From assembly GCF_041320665.1 (NCBI RefSeq), contig NZ_CP166730.1:1302001-1366000 (forward strand): 64,000 nucleotides of DNA, in the 5' to 3' direction. Position 1 is the first letter of the stretch, and every line of letters starts with the position of its first letter. A model generated the notes under the pieces. That model saw only the letters and a program-made list of their open reading frames with translations. It ran no database searches and was not told where the DNA came from. Origin of the DNA: Comamonas sp. GB3 AK4-5 (GTDB lineage: Bacteria > Pseudomonadota > Gammaproteobacteria > Burkholderiales > Burkholderiaceae_C). This document shows, one piece after another, positions 35,557 through 43,869 of the stretch. The translations under genes and the position numbers were made by a program.

Positions 35557-36687
35557 ATGGCACACACCTTGAGCGCTTCCGCCGCGCACCGCGTCCATTG
35601 GGCGGTGCGCATGAATTGGAAAAACCGCAGCCTCTCCTTTGTCTGGCTGGGCTTGGCCATTGGCAGCCACCTCTATGCCACAGGGGCTGCGCCCTGGGTC
35701 TGGGCTTGCCTGGTGCTGCAGTTTGGCCTGTACCCGCAGCTGCTGTATTTGCACGGCCGCTATGCAGCGCACCCAAGCAGGGCAGAGGTGCAGAACATGC
35801 TGATCGATGCGGCCTGCTTTGCCATATGGGCTGCAGCACTGGGCTTTCCGCTGTGGATCAGCTTTATCTTGTTCATTGGCGCGGGCATCAATTTGCTGGC
35901 CTTTCGCGGCTGGCTGGGCGGCCTGGAGGTGCTGGCCGTCATGGCCGCTGCGGTGGTGTTGGTGGGGCTGATACAGCCGCTGCATTTCAGCCCGGACACC
36001 ACGGTGCTGACCACGGTGCTGTGCATGTGCACCCTCAGCAGCTTTCTGGCCGTGTTTGCCCAGGACAGCTTTCAGCGTGCCAGCTTGCTGCACCGGCAGC
36101 GCAATCTGCTGCAGGGCCAACTGGTGGAAATCCAGGCCCTGAAAGATCGCCTGGCCGAGCAGGCCGAGCGCGATGCCCTGACCGGCTTGCTCAACCGCCG
36201 TATGCTGGAATGGCATCTGCCGCGCCTGCTGGCCGGTTGCCGAGGGCGCCACAGCTCCCTGGTGCTGATGCTACTGGACATAGACCACTTCAAGCAGACC
36301 AACGACACCTACGGCCATGCGGCAGGCGACCAACTGCTGCAGTCTTTGGCGCGCCATCTGCTGCAGTACTGCCGCTCGCAGGACATGGTGTTTCGCTACG
36401 GCGGCGATGAATTTCTGGTGCTGTTCCCCGACACCTCCTTGGAAGTGGCGCATGCGCGGGCCAAGGCCTTGTGCGAGGCCTTCTCCCAAAGCCCCAGGCG
36501 GCTGGAGCGGCTGTCGCTGCCGGTGAGTCTGTCCTGCGGCTTGTCGGCATTCCCGTTGCATGCAGACCAGGCCACGACCTTGATCGAGGGTGCGGACAAG
36601 GCCCTCTACCAGGCTAAGGCACAGGGCCGCAACTGTGTGGTGGTCTATGCGCCTGCGTTTGATGTGGCAGTGCCTTCAAGCGCATGA
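35557..36687 (+). CDS. MASE2-type membrane diguanylate cyclase
   Basis: 376 residues from the ATG at 35557. An N-terminal MASE2-like membrane part (HRVHWAVRMNWKNRSLSFVW, WISFILFIGAGINLLAFRGW) of about six helices, a coiled linker (LVEIQALKDRLAEQAERDAL), then GGDEF: LTGLLNRRMLEWHLPRL, LLDIDHFKQTNDTYGHAAGD and the active site YGGDEFLVLFP. The inhibitory site RSQD lies five residues before it. It should be an active, product-inhibited cyclic di-GMP synthase, like AdrA-type enzymes. It is the second such enzyme in the window and belongs to a different sensory class. Confidence 0.88.
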   Translation: MAHTLSASAAHRVHWAVRMNWKNRSLSFVWLGLAIGSHLYATGAAPWVWACLVLQFGLYPQLLYLHGRYAAHPSRAEVQNMLIDAACFAIWAAALGFPLWISFILFIGAGINLLAFRGWLGGLEVLAVMAAAVVLVGLIQPLHFSPDTTVLTTVLCMCTLSSFLAVFAQDSFQRASLLHRQRNLLQGQLVEIQALKDRLAEQAERDALTGLLNRRMLEWHLPRLLAGCRGRHSSLVLMLLDIDHFKQTNDTYGHAAGDQLLQSLARHLLQYCRSQDMVFRYGGDEFLVLFPDTSLEVAHARAKALCEAFSQSPRRLERLSLPVSLSCGLSAFPLHADQATTLIEGADKALYQAKAQGRNCVVVYAPAFDVAVPSSA

Positions 36688-36824
36688 CCTTACGGGTTCA
36701 CCTCGCGAGCCCATTGAACGCCCATCCGGATCGGGCGCGGACTCTGAAAAAGTGAGCTTCTCAAGCCTGCCATGTCAGCGTTTGCAGGCCATAGGAGCTG
36801 AGGCGCGCGCAGCTCCTGTGGACG

Positions 36825-36855
36825 AAAAAAAGCCCGGCCAATGACCTGGCAGGGC
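36825..36855 (-). terminator. Intrinsic terminator after soxZ
   Basis: On the minus strand the order is GCCCTGCCA, loop GGTCAT, TGGCCGGGC, then seven T. The 9-bp stem has one mismatch. It lies 19 bp past the soxZ stop and closes the sulfur operon. Confidence 0.75.
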
Positions 36856-36873
36856 AAGCCGGCGCCTCCGCGC

Positions 36874-37203
36874 TCAGCCGACCGTGACCGTCTTTTGCGC
36901 GCGCAGTGTCTGGCCGGCATCGTCGTGCCAGACAAAGTGCAGCTCGCCGCTGCTGCGGGCCAAAAAGGTGAATTCGATATAGGGGTTCTGTGCAATGGAG
37001 ATGCCCGGTGTCCAGGCAAACAGCGGCTGCTTGTCCAGCAGGGCTTCAAAGCGCTGGATGATGTTGCGCGGGCGCAGCTTGCCGGTGGCCGGGTCGGTGC
37101 GCAGACCGCTTTCCATCACATGTTCCATCTGGGCGCGCACGCGCAGCAGCTCACCCTTTTTGGGCGTGGCATTGCTGATCCAGATGCGGGGGGGCTTGAT
37201 CAT
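36874..37203 (-). CDS. soxZ: Sulfur-carrier complex subunit SoxZ
   Basis: 109 residues. SoxZ pairs with SoxY to carry sulfur intermediates during thiosulfate or sulfide oxidation. Seen: ISNATPKKGELLRVRAQMEH, VMESGLRTDPATGKLRPRNI, SIAQNPYIEFTFLARSSGEL, the immunoglobulin-like fold of SoxZ. The start is at 37203. It is the last gene of the leftward block and is followed by a terminator. It lies 189 bp from soxY with a gene-end repeat between. Confidence 0.9.
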   Translation of the reverse strand: MIKPPRIWISNATPKKGELLRVRAQMEHVMESGLRTDPATGKLRPRNIIQRFEALLDKQPLFAWTPGISIAQNPYIEFTFLARSSGELHFVWHDDAGQTLRAQKTVTVG

Positions 37204-37284
37204 GGTTCTTCCTTGTTGCTGCCACCGTTGTCTGGGGCATGAGATTGACAGAGCGTGGTTTCGGCCGAGGGCCAAGGCCAGCAA

Positions 37285-37392
37285 CCGCCGCGCAAAGGCC
37301 GCCCTGCCGCGCTGGCGGTGTCCCCCTCGGCTGCGCTTGGCGCAGCCAAACAGAGGGGGAAGGCGCACAGCGACTCAGGGGGTGTGGTGGTG
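37285..37392 (-). repeat. Gene-end repeat element, copy after soxY
   Basis: CGCAAAGGCCGCCCTGCCGC, GTGTCCCCCTCGGCTGCGCT and inverse GGCGCAGCCAAACAGAGGGG, ending GCGACTCAGGGGGT ten bases from the soxY stop. Its hairpin stem is among the longest of the copies. Confidence 0.8.
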
Positions 37393-37893
37393 TCACATAC
37401 CGCAGCCGCTGGCGGCCACGGTCACGGCCTGCTTGGCGGCCAGCAGCTTGCCGCTTTTCATGCGGGCCAGGGCGTGTATGGTTTGCGACTGCGAAAGGCG
37501 TATGCGCACCGCAGCCTCGGCCGTGCCGGTCAGCGCGGTGAACTGCAGCTTGCAGGCCAGGGGCGAGGGATTGAGCTCGGCCAGCACGATGATTTCCTCG
37601 CACCAGTCCTGCTCGGTGATGGGCAGCGTGACCTTGACCTTTACCGGCACCGCGCTGGGGTTGTCTGCCAGCACGGGCACATCCAGCTGCAGGCCTTCGG
37701 CCGCCACCGTCTTACCGGCGCTGAACTGCTCCACCGCCTTCTTGAACTCGGCGGGATTGGGGGCCAAAGGGCCTACCAGCGGGGACTTGCCTGCCGGCGT
37801 GGAGGCCTGGGCCAGAGCGGCGCCAGGCAAGGCCAGCGCCATGCCCGAAGCCGCAGCGCCCAGCACCCAATTTCTGCGTGTGGTGTGGTTCAT
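37393..37893 (-). CDS. soxY: Thiosulfate-oxidation sulfur carrier SoxY
   Basis: 166 residues. A Tat signal (TTRRNWVLGAAASGMALALP) exports it folded with SoxZ. The mature part has VPVKVKVTLPITEQDWCEEI and ends AASGCGM. The terminal Cys that carries the sulfane chain is kept, but the family tail GGCGG is altered to SGCGM. The ATG at 37893 begins MNHTTRRNW; the longer frame to 37911 is not needed. It works in the periplasm with SoxZ; the other Sox enzymes are not in the window. Confidence 0.88.
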   Translation of the reverse strand: MNHTTRRNWVLGAAASGMALALPGAALAQASTPAGKSPLVGPLAPNPAEFKKAVEQFSAGKTVAAEGLQLDVPVLADNPSAVPVKVKVTLPITEQDWCEEIIVLAELNPSPLACKLQFTALTGTAEAAVRIRLSQSQTIHALARMKSGKLLAAKQAVTVAASGCGM

Positions 37894-37944
37894 AAAAATT
37901 CCAAAACTCAAAAATCACTGTGTGGGTGCATCGTGCGTAGATGC

Positions 37945-38033
37945 CCATACAGCCCTTCATGCTGTGTTGCTCGCCCTTGCCGTACCCAGGTACTGTCTGC
38001 GGGCAAGCGCCTAGCCTGAAGGGCTGTCTGGGC
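37945..38033. repeat. 90-bp structured repeat, copy 1 (upstream of soxY)
   Basis: CATACAGCCCTTCATGC at the left pairs with GCCTGAAGGGCTGTCTGG at the right; the inner stem is TTGCTCGCCC with GGGCAAGC. A second copy at 49499-49588 has CAGCGCTTCA paired with TGAAGCGCTG, so a stem base pair has changed on both sides. No ORF. Confidence 0.75.
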
Positions 38034-38134
38034 GCTGTGGAGAGATGTCCAAGCGCATCTGTGCTTCCTCGGCCCGCTCTTGCTGAAATCCCAAATTCAA
38101 TGTGATATCGCCGGAGCCTCAAAAACTGGCGCTC

Positions 38135-38250
38135 CCCTCGTCAGGGAACCGCGCAAGGGCCGCCATGTACCCCTGGTCGGCGCTGGTGCCGTCCCCCTCC
38201 CGCGTAGCGAGAGAGGGGGAAGACGCGCAGCGTCTCAGGGGGTGTCTCGG
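38135..38250 (-). repeat. Gene-end repeat element, copy after the FccB-like gene
   Basis: Ends GCGTCTCAGGGGGT just before the stop of the flavoprotein gene. The core CCCCCTCCCGCGTAGCGAGA with inverse GAGGGGG forms a strong hairpin. Confidence 0.8.
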
Positions 38251-39642
38251 TTATATCCCCAGGAAGTCACTGAACTTGCTGTTGATCCAGTCAAAGTCTT
38301 CCTTCACCAGGTCGGAGGTGCGCACGTCCATATCGATCTGGTGCTGGATCACATTGCCGCTGGCCGCATCCACCTCGTATTCGAACTTGACCGAGATCTC
38401 TTCCTGCGGGTCGCCGTTGACCATCATGTAGCACAGGTTGTCGGGCAGCAGCGGTGTCACTTCCTTGCCTGCCACGCGCTGGGCGATGTTCTTGGCCACG
38501 ATCTTGCCGATGTAGTTGGCCACATGGGCGCTCTTGGGGTAGTGGCCGAACTGGGGCGAGATGGCCCCCATCAGGTCGCCCACAAAGTAGACGCGGTCGT
38601 CGGTCTTGGCGTGGTAGAGGCGGTTGTGCATATCGGCCCAGCCCGTGGGCTTGCCGGTGGCGGGGTCCTTGCCGATCAGGTCGGCCTGCCAGACCATGTC
38701 GGCCGCCTGGTGGGGGGGCATGAGAATGGCGTCGTCGAACTTGAACTCGCCCGCCGCCGTCTTGATGCGCTTGTTGAAGGGGTCGACCTCCAGCACGCGG
38801 GCATTGGGCACATGGGTGATGATGTCCGGATACAGCTCTTCAAAAGCCTGCTGGTAGCCCATGCTGATGGGGGCGATCTTGGGCTTGGGGTCCAGGATCA
38901 GCACCTTGCCGGGAATCTTGTTTTTCTTGATGTGCCAGGCGATCAGACAGGCGCGCTCGTAGGGCGAGGGCGGGCAGCGGTGGGGCGGGGGCGGCAGCGT
39001 CATCACCAGGGTGCCGCCCTTGAAGTTCTTCACCTTCTGCTTGAGCGACAGCATCTCCTGGTTGGGGATGTAGGCATTGGGGAAATGCGTGCGTGTGTAT
39101 TCAATCGCGCGCTGGTCGTTGCCAAACCAGGCCTCGTAGTCGTTGCGAATGCCGCCCGAGAGAATCAGGAAGTCATATTCGATCAGGCCGTGGGCCGTGC
39201 GCACCAGCTTCTGGTCGCGCTCAAAACCGTTGACCTCGGTCTGCAGCAAGGTGTAGCCGTATTTGTTGGCCGGGTGCAGCATGTCGCGGTTGACGAAATC
39301 GGTGTTGACGATGTCGATCAGCCATTTGTTGCTCATGGGGCCAGACCAGAACGTGGGGTTGCGCTCCAGCAGCACCACGTCGGAATTGGGGATCAGCTCG
39401 CGCAGATAGCGGGCCGCTGTCATGCCGCCCCAGCCACCGCCGCAGATCACAATGCGCGGGCCCTTGCCCTGGCGCGGCAGAATGCGCGAGGCCGGTGTGA
39501 GGATGCTGGGGGCCGCCTGGGCGGGCAGCACGGAGGCTGCGGCTGCACCCAATGCCAGTGCAGGCGGGGTCAGCAAAAAGCGACGGCGGGGCAGGGCCGT
39601 GTTGGCGGCGGTCGTGATGTCAGGCGTTGCGTGGTCTGGCAT
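38251..39642 (-). CDS. FccB-like sulfide dehydrogenase flavoprotein, variant without covalent-FAD Cys (SoxF-like)
   Basis: 463 residues. Twin-arginine-like leader (LPRRRFLLTPPALALGAAAA), then the FAD-binding IVICGGGWGGMTAARYLREL. RCPPSPYERACLIAWHIKKN and NLCYMMVNGDPQ hold the two Cys of the redox disulfide of flavocytochrome c sulfide dehydrogenase. At the place of the Cys that binds FAD covalently (YTCP in the paralogue at 41521) this protein has Ser100 (FWSGPMSN), so FAD is probably non-covalent. No cytochrome gene is beside it; soxYZ follow. It likely oxidises sulfide or a SoxY-bound sulfur in the periplasm; the acceptor is unknown. ATG at 39642 has AGGAG upstream. Confidence 0.85.
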   Translation of the reverse strand: MPDHATPDITTAANTALPRRRFLLTPPALALGAAAASVLPAQAAPSILTPASRILPRQGKGPRIVICGGGWGGMTAARYLRELIPNSDVVLLERNPTFWSGPMSNKWLIDIVNTDFVNRDMLHPANKYGYTLLQTEVNGFERDQKLVRTAHGLIEYDFLILSGGIRNDYEAWFGNDQRAIEYTRTHFPNAYIPNQEMLSLKQKVKNFKGGTLVMTLPPPPHRCPPSPYERACLIAWHIKKNKIPGKVLILDPKPKIAPISMGYQQAFEELYPDIITHVPNARVLEVDPFNKRIKTAAGEFKFDDAILMPPHQAADMVWQADLIGKDPATGKPTGWADMHNRLYHAKTDDRVYFVGDLMGAISPQFGHYPKSAHVANYIGKIVAKNIAQRVAGKEVTPLLPDNLCYMMVNGDPQEEISVKFEYEVDAASGNVIQHQIDMDVRTSDLVKEDFDWINSKFSDFLGI

Positions 39643-39795
39643 AGGGGCTCCTGGTGTGTGCACCGCAGCGATGCAATGCAATAGGCGAAGGCGTCAGCCC
39701 GCCTGGACGCTGCGGCCAGAGGCTGACGGCAGCGGCTCCCGCCCACAGGCACCATGGAGTCCTCCCTCAGCCGGCACGCGGCACAAGCGAATAAA

Positions 39796-40061
39796 GAACG
39801 TGTTTACGATCTCTACGCAGGCGCGTTGAAGCGCAATCGGGATGAGTTCAAAGCGATGGGGCGCAGCTTGCACCGGAGTGCAAGCAAGCTTCAGCGCGAA
39901 GAAATCGCCCGATTGCGCTTCAACCCTTCGGGCCAGTGGCTTTGCGGGCGGTCTGCGTCGTTGCAAATCCTCGCAATAGCGTAGCTATTGCTGCGGTATT
40001 GCGCCTCGCATCTCATCCCGCAAAGACACTGGCGCGCCGCGAGGAGATCGTAAACACGTTC
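39796..40061. mobile_element. MITE copy C (266 bp) within the sulfur block
   Basis: The ends are GAACGTGTTTACGATCTC (39796) and GAGATCGTAAACACGTTC (ending 40061), perfect inverted repeats. The right flank is TAA; the left is AAA. It separates the YeeE gene from the FccB-like gene and so may interrupt co-transcription. The 400-bp spacer contains nothing else recognisable. Confidence 0.9.
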
Positions 40062-40152
40062 TAAGCAAACGCAAATTCTAGAGGCGATGTCCGCCGCCAC
40101 CCTCTATACCCTTGTGCAGTGCTGCGAAAGCGCCACAGCACTTGCAATACCC

Positions 40153-41196
40153 TCAAGCCTTCTGCCTTGGCAGGCGCAAAGCAAGCCAGGCCCCAGCCAG
40201 CATGCCCAGCACGGCGGGCAGGCTGGCCCAGGCCAGGCTGCTCAGCCCCGACAGCCCCTGGCCTATGGAGCAGCCCGCCGCCAGGGCGCCACCCAGGCCC
40301 ATCAGCAGTCCACCCCCTGCCGAGGCGGCCAGGTGGCGCGTGCTGTCAAAGCCTTCCCAGCGTGTCTGGCGTGACAGCAAGGCAGCCACTGCCGCCCCGC
40401 ACAGCACGCCCGCCACCAGGGCCGGGCCTATGCTGATGGCGCGGCCCACGGAGACTTGCAGGTACAGCAGGCTTTCGGCGATGGGGCCGATAAAGCTTAG
40501 CGAGCTGAGCTTGACGGGGTCGAAAGGGTCTACCTCCAGCGTGGCGGTAATCCACCAGCCCGTGGCCACCAGCAGGCCTATGCCCAGGGCCGCCAGCGCC
40601 TGCCAGGGGCTGCGGCGCAGCGCAGGCCGCCATGCGGCATAGGCCAGCAGCAGGGCCGCGGGCAGCACGGCCGTGGTGGTAAATATGGCCGCCGGGCTCC
40701 AGTCCCGGGCCAGCAGGCTTTGGGTCAGCGTGGCATGTTCCAGCGTCAGCGGTGCCAGGCTTCCCAGCCACTGGCGCAGCGGCAGCAGCACGCCAGTCAT
40801 GCTGGCCTGGGCGCCCAGTCCCAGAAACACCACCGTCACCAGGCTGCGCAGATTGCCACCGGCCAGCAGCACCAGGGCCCGGGCACCGCAGCTGTTGGCC
40901 AGCACCATGCCCACGCCAAACAGCGCCCCACCCAGCAGCATGCCCAGGGCCGAGAAACTGTTGCGGGCTACCTGGGTCTGGCCCAGATCCACCAGGCCGG
41001 CCAGCTGCAGCCCCTGGGCCGCCAGCAAGGCCACGGCCAAGGCCAGGGCAAAAGCCTGCAGCGCCGGTGCGCTGCCCCGTGCCTCGCCCCCATCCAGCCC
41101 CAGCTGCTGGCGCAGCCCGCGCAACAGGCAAAAGCGCGAAAGACGGGCCAGCGCACCAAAGCCACAGCCCAACAAAAATCCAGCCCACAACAGCAT
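40153..41196 (-). CDS. YeeE/YedE (SoxT/TsuA-like) sulfur-compound transporter
   Basis: 347 residues with about ten membrane helices and two related halves. The family Cys motifs are present: NSCGARALVLLAGGNLRSLV in the first half and GCSIGQGLSGLSSLAW in the second, as in thiosulfate importers of the YeeE/YedE group. It likely moves thiosulfate or sulfur across the inner membrane in support of the neighbouring Fcc and Sox proteins. The start is at 41196. It lies about 325 bp from the fccB gene, with repeats between. Confidence 0.87.
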   Translation of the reverse strand: MLLWAGFLLGCGFGALARLSRFCLLRGLRQQLGLDGGEARGSAPALQAFALALAVALLAAQGLQLAGLVDLGQTQVARNSFSALGMLLGGALFGVGMVLANSCGARALVLLAGGNLRSLVTVVFLGLGAQASMTGVLLPLRQWLGSLAPLTLEHATLTQSLLARDWSPAAIFTTTAVLPAALLLAYAAWRPALRRSPWQALAALGIGLLVATGWWITATLEVDPFDPVKLSSLSFIGPIAESLLYLQVSVGRAISIGPALVAGVLCGAAVAALLSRQTRWEGFDSTRHLAASAGGGLLMGLGGALAAGCSIGQGLSGLSSLAWASLPAVLGMLAGAWLALRLPRQKA

Positions 41197-41237
41197 GTCA
41201 GTGCCTCACAACATATTCAGGTCTTCGTGCCGCGCAG

Positions 41238-41278
41238 CCCCTCACCCCTACCCTCTCCCCAGAGGGGAGGGGGAGAAA
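41238..41278. repeat. GC-rich hairpin repeat (CTCACCCCTACCCTCTCCCC type)
   Basis: CCCTACCCTCTCCCC pairs with GGGGAGGGGG. Similar hairpins lie at 31405-31446 and 53711-53751 (inverse orientation). This kind of repeat is widespread in proteobacterial intergenic DNA. Confidence 0.6.
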
Positions 41279-41399
41279 TTCAGGGGCCAAGCCCCCATCC
41301 CCGCCTTCCCCCGGCGGGGGAAGGAGCAACACGGCATGCATCCCACCAAGCTCCCAGCCAAAGGGGCGAGGGCGTAAGACCAAGGGCAGTGCGCGTAAA

Positions 41400-41520
41400 A
41401 CTGGCGCGGCCCACGCCAGGGCACCGCGCAAGGGCCGCCCCGCCGCGCTGGTGCCGTCCCCCTCCGGCGCGTAGCGCCTAAAGAGGGGGAAGCGGCGCAG
41501 CCGCTCAGGGGGAGCGGCAT
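41400..41520 (-). repeat. Gene-end repeat element, copy after fccB
   Basis: CCGCGCAAGGGCCGCCCCGC, CGTCCCCCTCCGGCGCGTAG and its inverse, ending GCCGCTCAGGGGGAGC a few bases before the fccB stop. Confidence 0.8.
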
Positions 41521-42807
41521 TCATCCACCCCAGATGTCCGCACTGATGGCCCTGTACCAGTCCGCCCCATAGTCGGCCTCGGCCTTGCGGAAAGTGGCAT
41601 TGCCATCCATGGGGCTGACGCCGCCCGAGCCCGCCACTTCGATCAGCTTGCCCTCCTGGGCGCGGTAGACGCCGGCCACGGAGATGCCGTAGTCCGAGCC
41701 AATCAGGCTGTAGCAGGTGTTGGCGTAGGCCGCCGTGGGCAGGGGCTGGCCGGTCAGTTCGGCCGCAATGGCGGCCGCGGCCACCTTGCCCTGGGTGTTG
41801 GCGACAAAACCGGACTTGGGCATGGGCGCGGCAATGGTGGCGTCCCCCAGCACGTAGACATGGGGCGCCAGCCGGGATTCAAAGCTCTCGGCCTTGACGG
41901 GCACCCAGCCGCTGGCGTCCGTGACCCCGGCGCGGTCGGCAATAAAGCCGGCTTTCTGCGGGGGGATGACGTTGAGCACATCGGCCTGGTGGATGGCGCC
42001 AAAGGCGGTTTCCACTTCGCGTTTGGCGGCATCCACGCGCATGACCTTGCCGTCGTCCGACTGCTTGACCCATTCGATCATGTCGCCATACAAGGCCTTC
42101 CAGCCCTGGATGAAAAGGCCCTGTTTGGAGAAGGCGTCCTTGTCGTCCAGCAGCAGGATCTTGGACTTGGGTTTGTGCTGTTTGAAGTAGTGGGCCACCA
42201 TGGCCGCGCGCTCGTAAGGGCCCGGCGGGCAGCGGAAGGGGTTGGCGGGGATCACCATCACAAACTTGCCGCCATCGGGCATGGCCTCCAACTGCTTTTT
42301 CAGCAACTGGGTTTGGGGCCCGGCCTTCCAGGCATGCGGGGCCAGCTGGCTCGCCGCCTCGTCATAGCCTTCTAGCGCATTCCAGCGCATGTCCACGCCG
42401 GGCGAGAGCACCAAGCGGTCGTAGCGCAGCGTCTGGCCGTTGGAGAGTTTGACACTGCGGGTCGCGGCATCCACGGCTTCGGCGCTGGCTTGCACCACGG
42501 TCACACCGGCCTTGCGCAAGCCGTCGTAGCCATGGCCTATGCTGTCCCAGCTGCGCAGGCCGGCCAGGTAGAGGTTGGAGAAGGGGCAGGTGTAAAAGCG
42601 CGCGGCGGGTTCCACCAGCGTGACCTGCAACTGGGGCGCAAACTGGCGCAGATAGCGTGCGGCCGTGGCGCCGCCAAAGCCCCCGCCGACCACCACCACA
42701 TGGGCGGAAGCGGCCTGGGCGCGCACGAAGGAGGGCAGGGCCAGGCTGGCGGCACCGGCCGCAGCACTGCCCAGAATCTGGCGACGGTTGAAACGGTTGA
42801 ATGGCAT
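41521..42807 (-). CDS. fccB: Flavocytochrome c sulfide dehydrogenase, flavoprotein subunit
   Basis: 428 residues. Twin-arginine-like leader (FNRRQILGSAAAGAASLALP) followed by VVVVGGGFGGATAARYLRQF (FAD). FYTCPFSNLYLAG keeps Cys74, the covalent FAD ligand; RCPPGPYERAAMVAHYFKQ and NTCYSLIGSDYG keep the redox-active disulfide. It oxidises sulfide and passes electrons to the c-type cytochrome encoded just upstream. The ATG at 42807 overlaps the cytochrome stop (TGATG), with AGGAGG at the right distance, showing coupling. Periplasmic. Confidence 0.92.
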   Translation of the reverse strand: MPFNRFNRRQILGSAAAGAASLALPSFVRAQAASAHVVVVGGGFGGATAARYLRQFAPQLQVTLVEPAARFYTCPFSNLYLAGLRSWDSIGHGYDGLRKAGVTVVQASAEAVDAATRSVKLSNGQTLRYDRLVLSPGVDMRWNALEGYDEAASQLAPHAWKAGPQTQLLKKQLEAMPDGGKFVMVIPANPFRCPPGPYERAAMVAHYFKQHKPKSKILLLDDKDAFSKQGLFIQGWKALYGDMIEWVKQSDDGKVMRVDAAKREVETAFGAIHQADVLNVIPPQKAGFIADRAGVTDASGWVPVKAESFESRLAPHVYVLGDATIAAPMPKSGFVANTQGKVAAAAIAAELTGQPLPTAAYANTCYSLIGSDYGISVAGVYRAQEGKLIEVAGSGGVSPMDGNATFRKAEADYGADWYRAISADIWGG

Positions 42808-43154
42808 CACTTGCCCTCCTTGCTGAACCAGGTGGCCAGCGCCTGGATTTGTGCGTCTTCATAGCCTTTGGCCAGGCGTGTCATCACGGTGGCGTCAGCC
42901 GCAGTACCGGCCTTGAAGGCTTGCAGCCGGGCCTGCAGATAGGCCGCATCCACACCGCGCAACGTGGGAATGCCGCCGGTGGAGCGGCCATCCGGCCCAT
43001 GGCAGTTGGCACAGGTGGCGGCCAGCACGGCCACATCCTGGGCACGCAGCGGTGCCGGGGCAGCAGGGGCGGGCTGGGCTTGGGCCGCAGCGGCCAGCAC
43101 CAGGCTGGGCCAGAGCAGATGGCCCAGGCGGGAGGGGGAGAATGCAAAACGCAT
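42807..43154 (-). CDS. fccA: Monoheme cytochrome c, partner of FccB
   Basis: 115 residues. Signal peptide (GHLLWPSLVLAAAAQA) and one heme site CANCH (Cys48, Cys51, His52), followed by GPDGRSTGGIPTLRG and a probable Met ligand in TVMTRLAKGY. It takes electrons from FccB in sulfide oxidation and hands them to the respiratory chain. It is smaller than the diheme FccA of Allochromatium. The ATG at 43154 has AGGAG. It is the first gene of the leftward sulfur block, so the promoter is probably in 43155-43330. Confidence 0.9.
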   Translation of the reverse strand: MRFAFSPSRLGHLLWPSLVLAAAAQAQPAPAAPAPLRAQDVAVLAATCANCHGPDGRSTGGIPTLRGVDAAYLQARLQAFKAGTAADATVMTRLAKGYEDAQIQALATWFSKEGK

Positions 43155-43223
43155 CGGGGCTCCTGAATGGTCGGCGGGGCAGAGCCTGAAAAGGCGTTCT
43201 GACCCAGGGGAAAAAGCCTCCAA

Positions 43224-43573
43224 GCTTGGGCGTTCCCACCGAGGCGGTGGGGCGCGGAGCGCACCGTGGGTGCAGTCTCTGAGCCGTCACGCGGCACAAG
43301 CAGAGCAGGGGTTCTGAGATTCTAGGAAACAGTCTCTGTGGCGCTTCCCATACCGGGGCGGCGTAACAGGATGTTCTGGGTTATTTATTTATACCGCCGC
43401 ATTGTGCTTGCGGCTGGTGCTTGCAGAGCAGGTGCTCCGAAAAAAGAAGCGATCAAAACTCTATGGATAAGCCTTGGCGCGGTATTTTTTGTGAAATATG
43501 GCGCGCTGGCGAGCGTGCGCAGGGGCGCCATGGCATGGACGCCAGAAGACGTGATCTGCGCGCTGGTGCTGGT
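43224..43573. other. Gene-free stretch between fccA and a lipoprotein gene
   Basis: Short frames exist (for example 43338-43676, plus strand) but lack a convincing start context and run into the lipoprotein gene on the other strand. I see nothing recognisable beyond a probable fccA promoter. Confidence 0.4.
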
Positions 43574-43861
43574 TTATGGCGTTGGCGGCGGGCTGGGCTC
43601 GTCGCTGCCATGGTTGAGGGCGGGCTGCTGCGTTGCAGGGGAGGTGGGCGTTTCCTCTTCGGTCATGGCGTCATAGGCCTTGCCCACACCTTTGCCAACG
43701 ACTTTGGCCGTGCCCACGGCCGCATCGGCCGCCACACCGACCACGGTGGCAGTGACTCCTACGGCCGCAGCGCCCACGGCGATGACCGTGCAGCCAGACA
43801 GCCACAAAGCACAAGCCCCTGCGGCCAGAACAGAACGCAGGGGCTTGTGCAAACAGGTCAT
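43574..43861 (-). CDS. Small lipoprotein, Ala/Val/Gly-rich
   Basis: 95 residues. Lipobox LWLSGC (Cys24) after a hydrophobic signal (SVLAAGACALW), then a low-complexity hydrophobic part (TVIAVGAAAVGVTATVVGVA) and a polar, Pro-rich tail. Similar short lipoproteins with a VVGxGVGKAYD segment are common in Comamonadaceae and have no assigned function. The start is 9 bp past the metG stop on the same strand, so it may share the metG transcript. The longer frame to 44563 lies inside metG and is not used. Confidence 0.65.
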   Translation of the reverse strand: MTCLHKPLRSVLAAGACALWLSGCTVIAVGAAAVGVTATVVGVAADAAVGTAKVVGKGVGKAYDAMTEEETPTSPATQQPALNHGSDEPSPPPTP

Positions 43862-43869
43862 GCGGCGCC

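Noticed and set aside
38080..39684. A 534-codon plus-strand ORF over the FccB-like gene
   Set aside because: It is the reverse of a well-supported flavoprotein; no start context or domain.
43338..43676. A 112-codon plus-strand ORF upstream of the lipoprotein gene
   Set aside because: It overlaps the lipoprotein gene on the other strand and has no ribosome site or domain.
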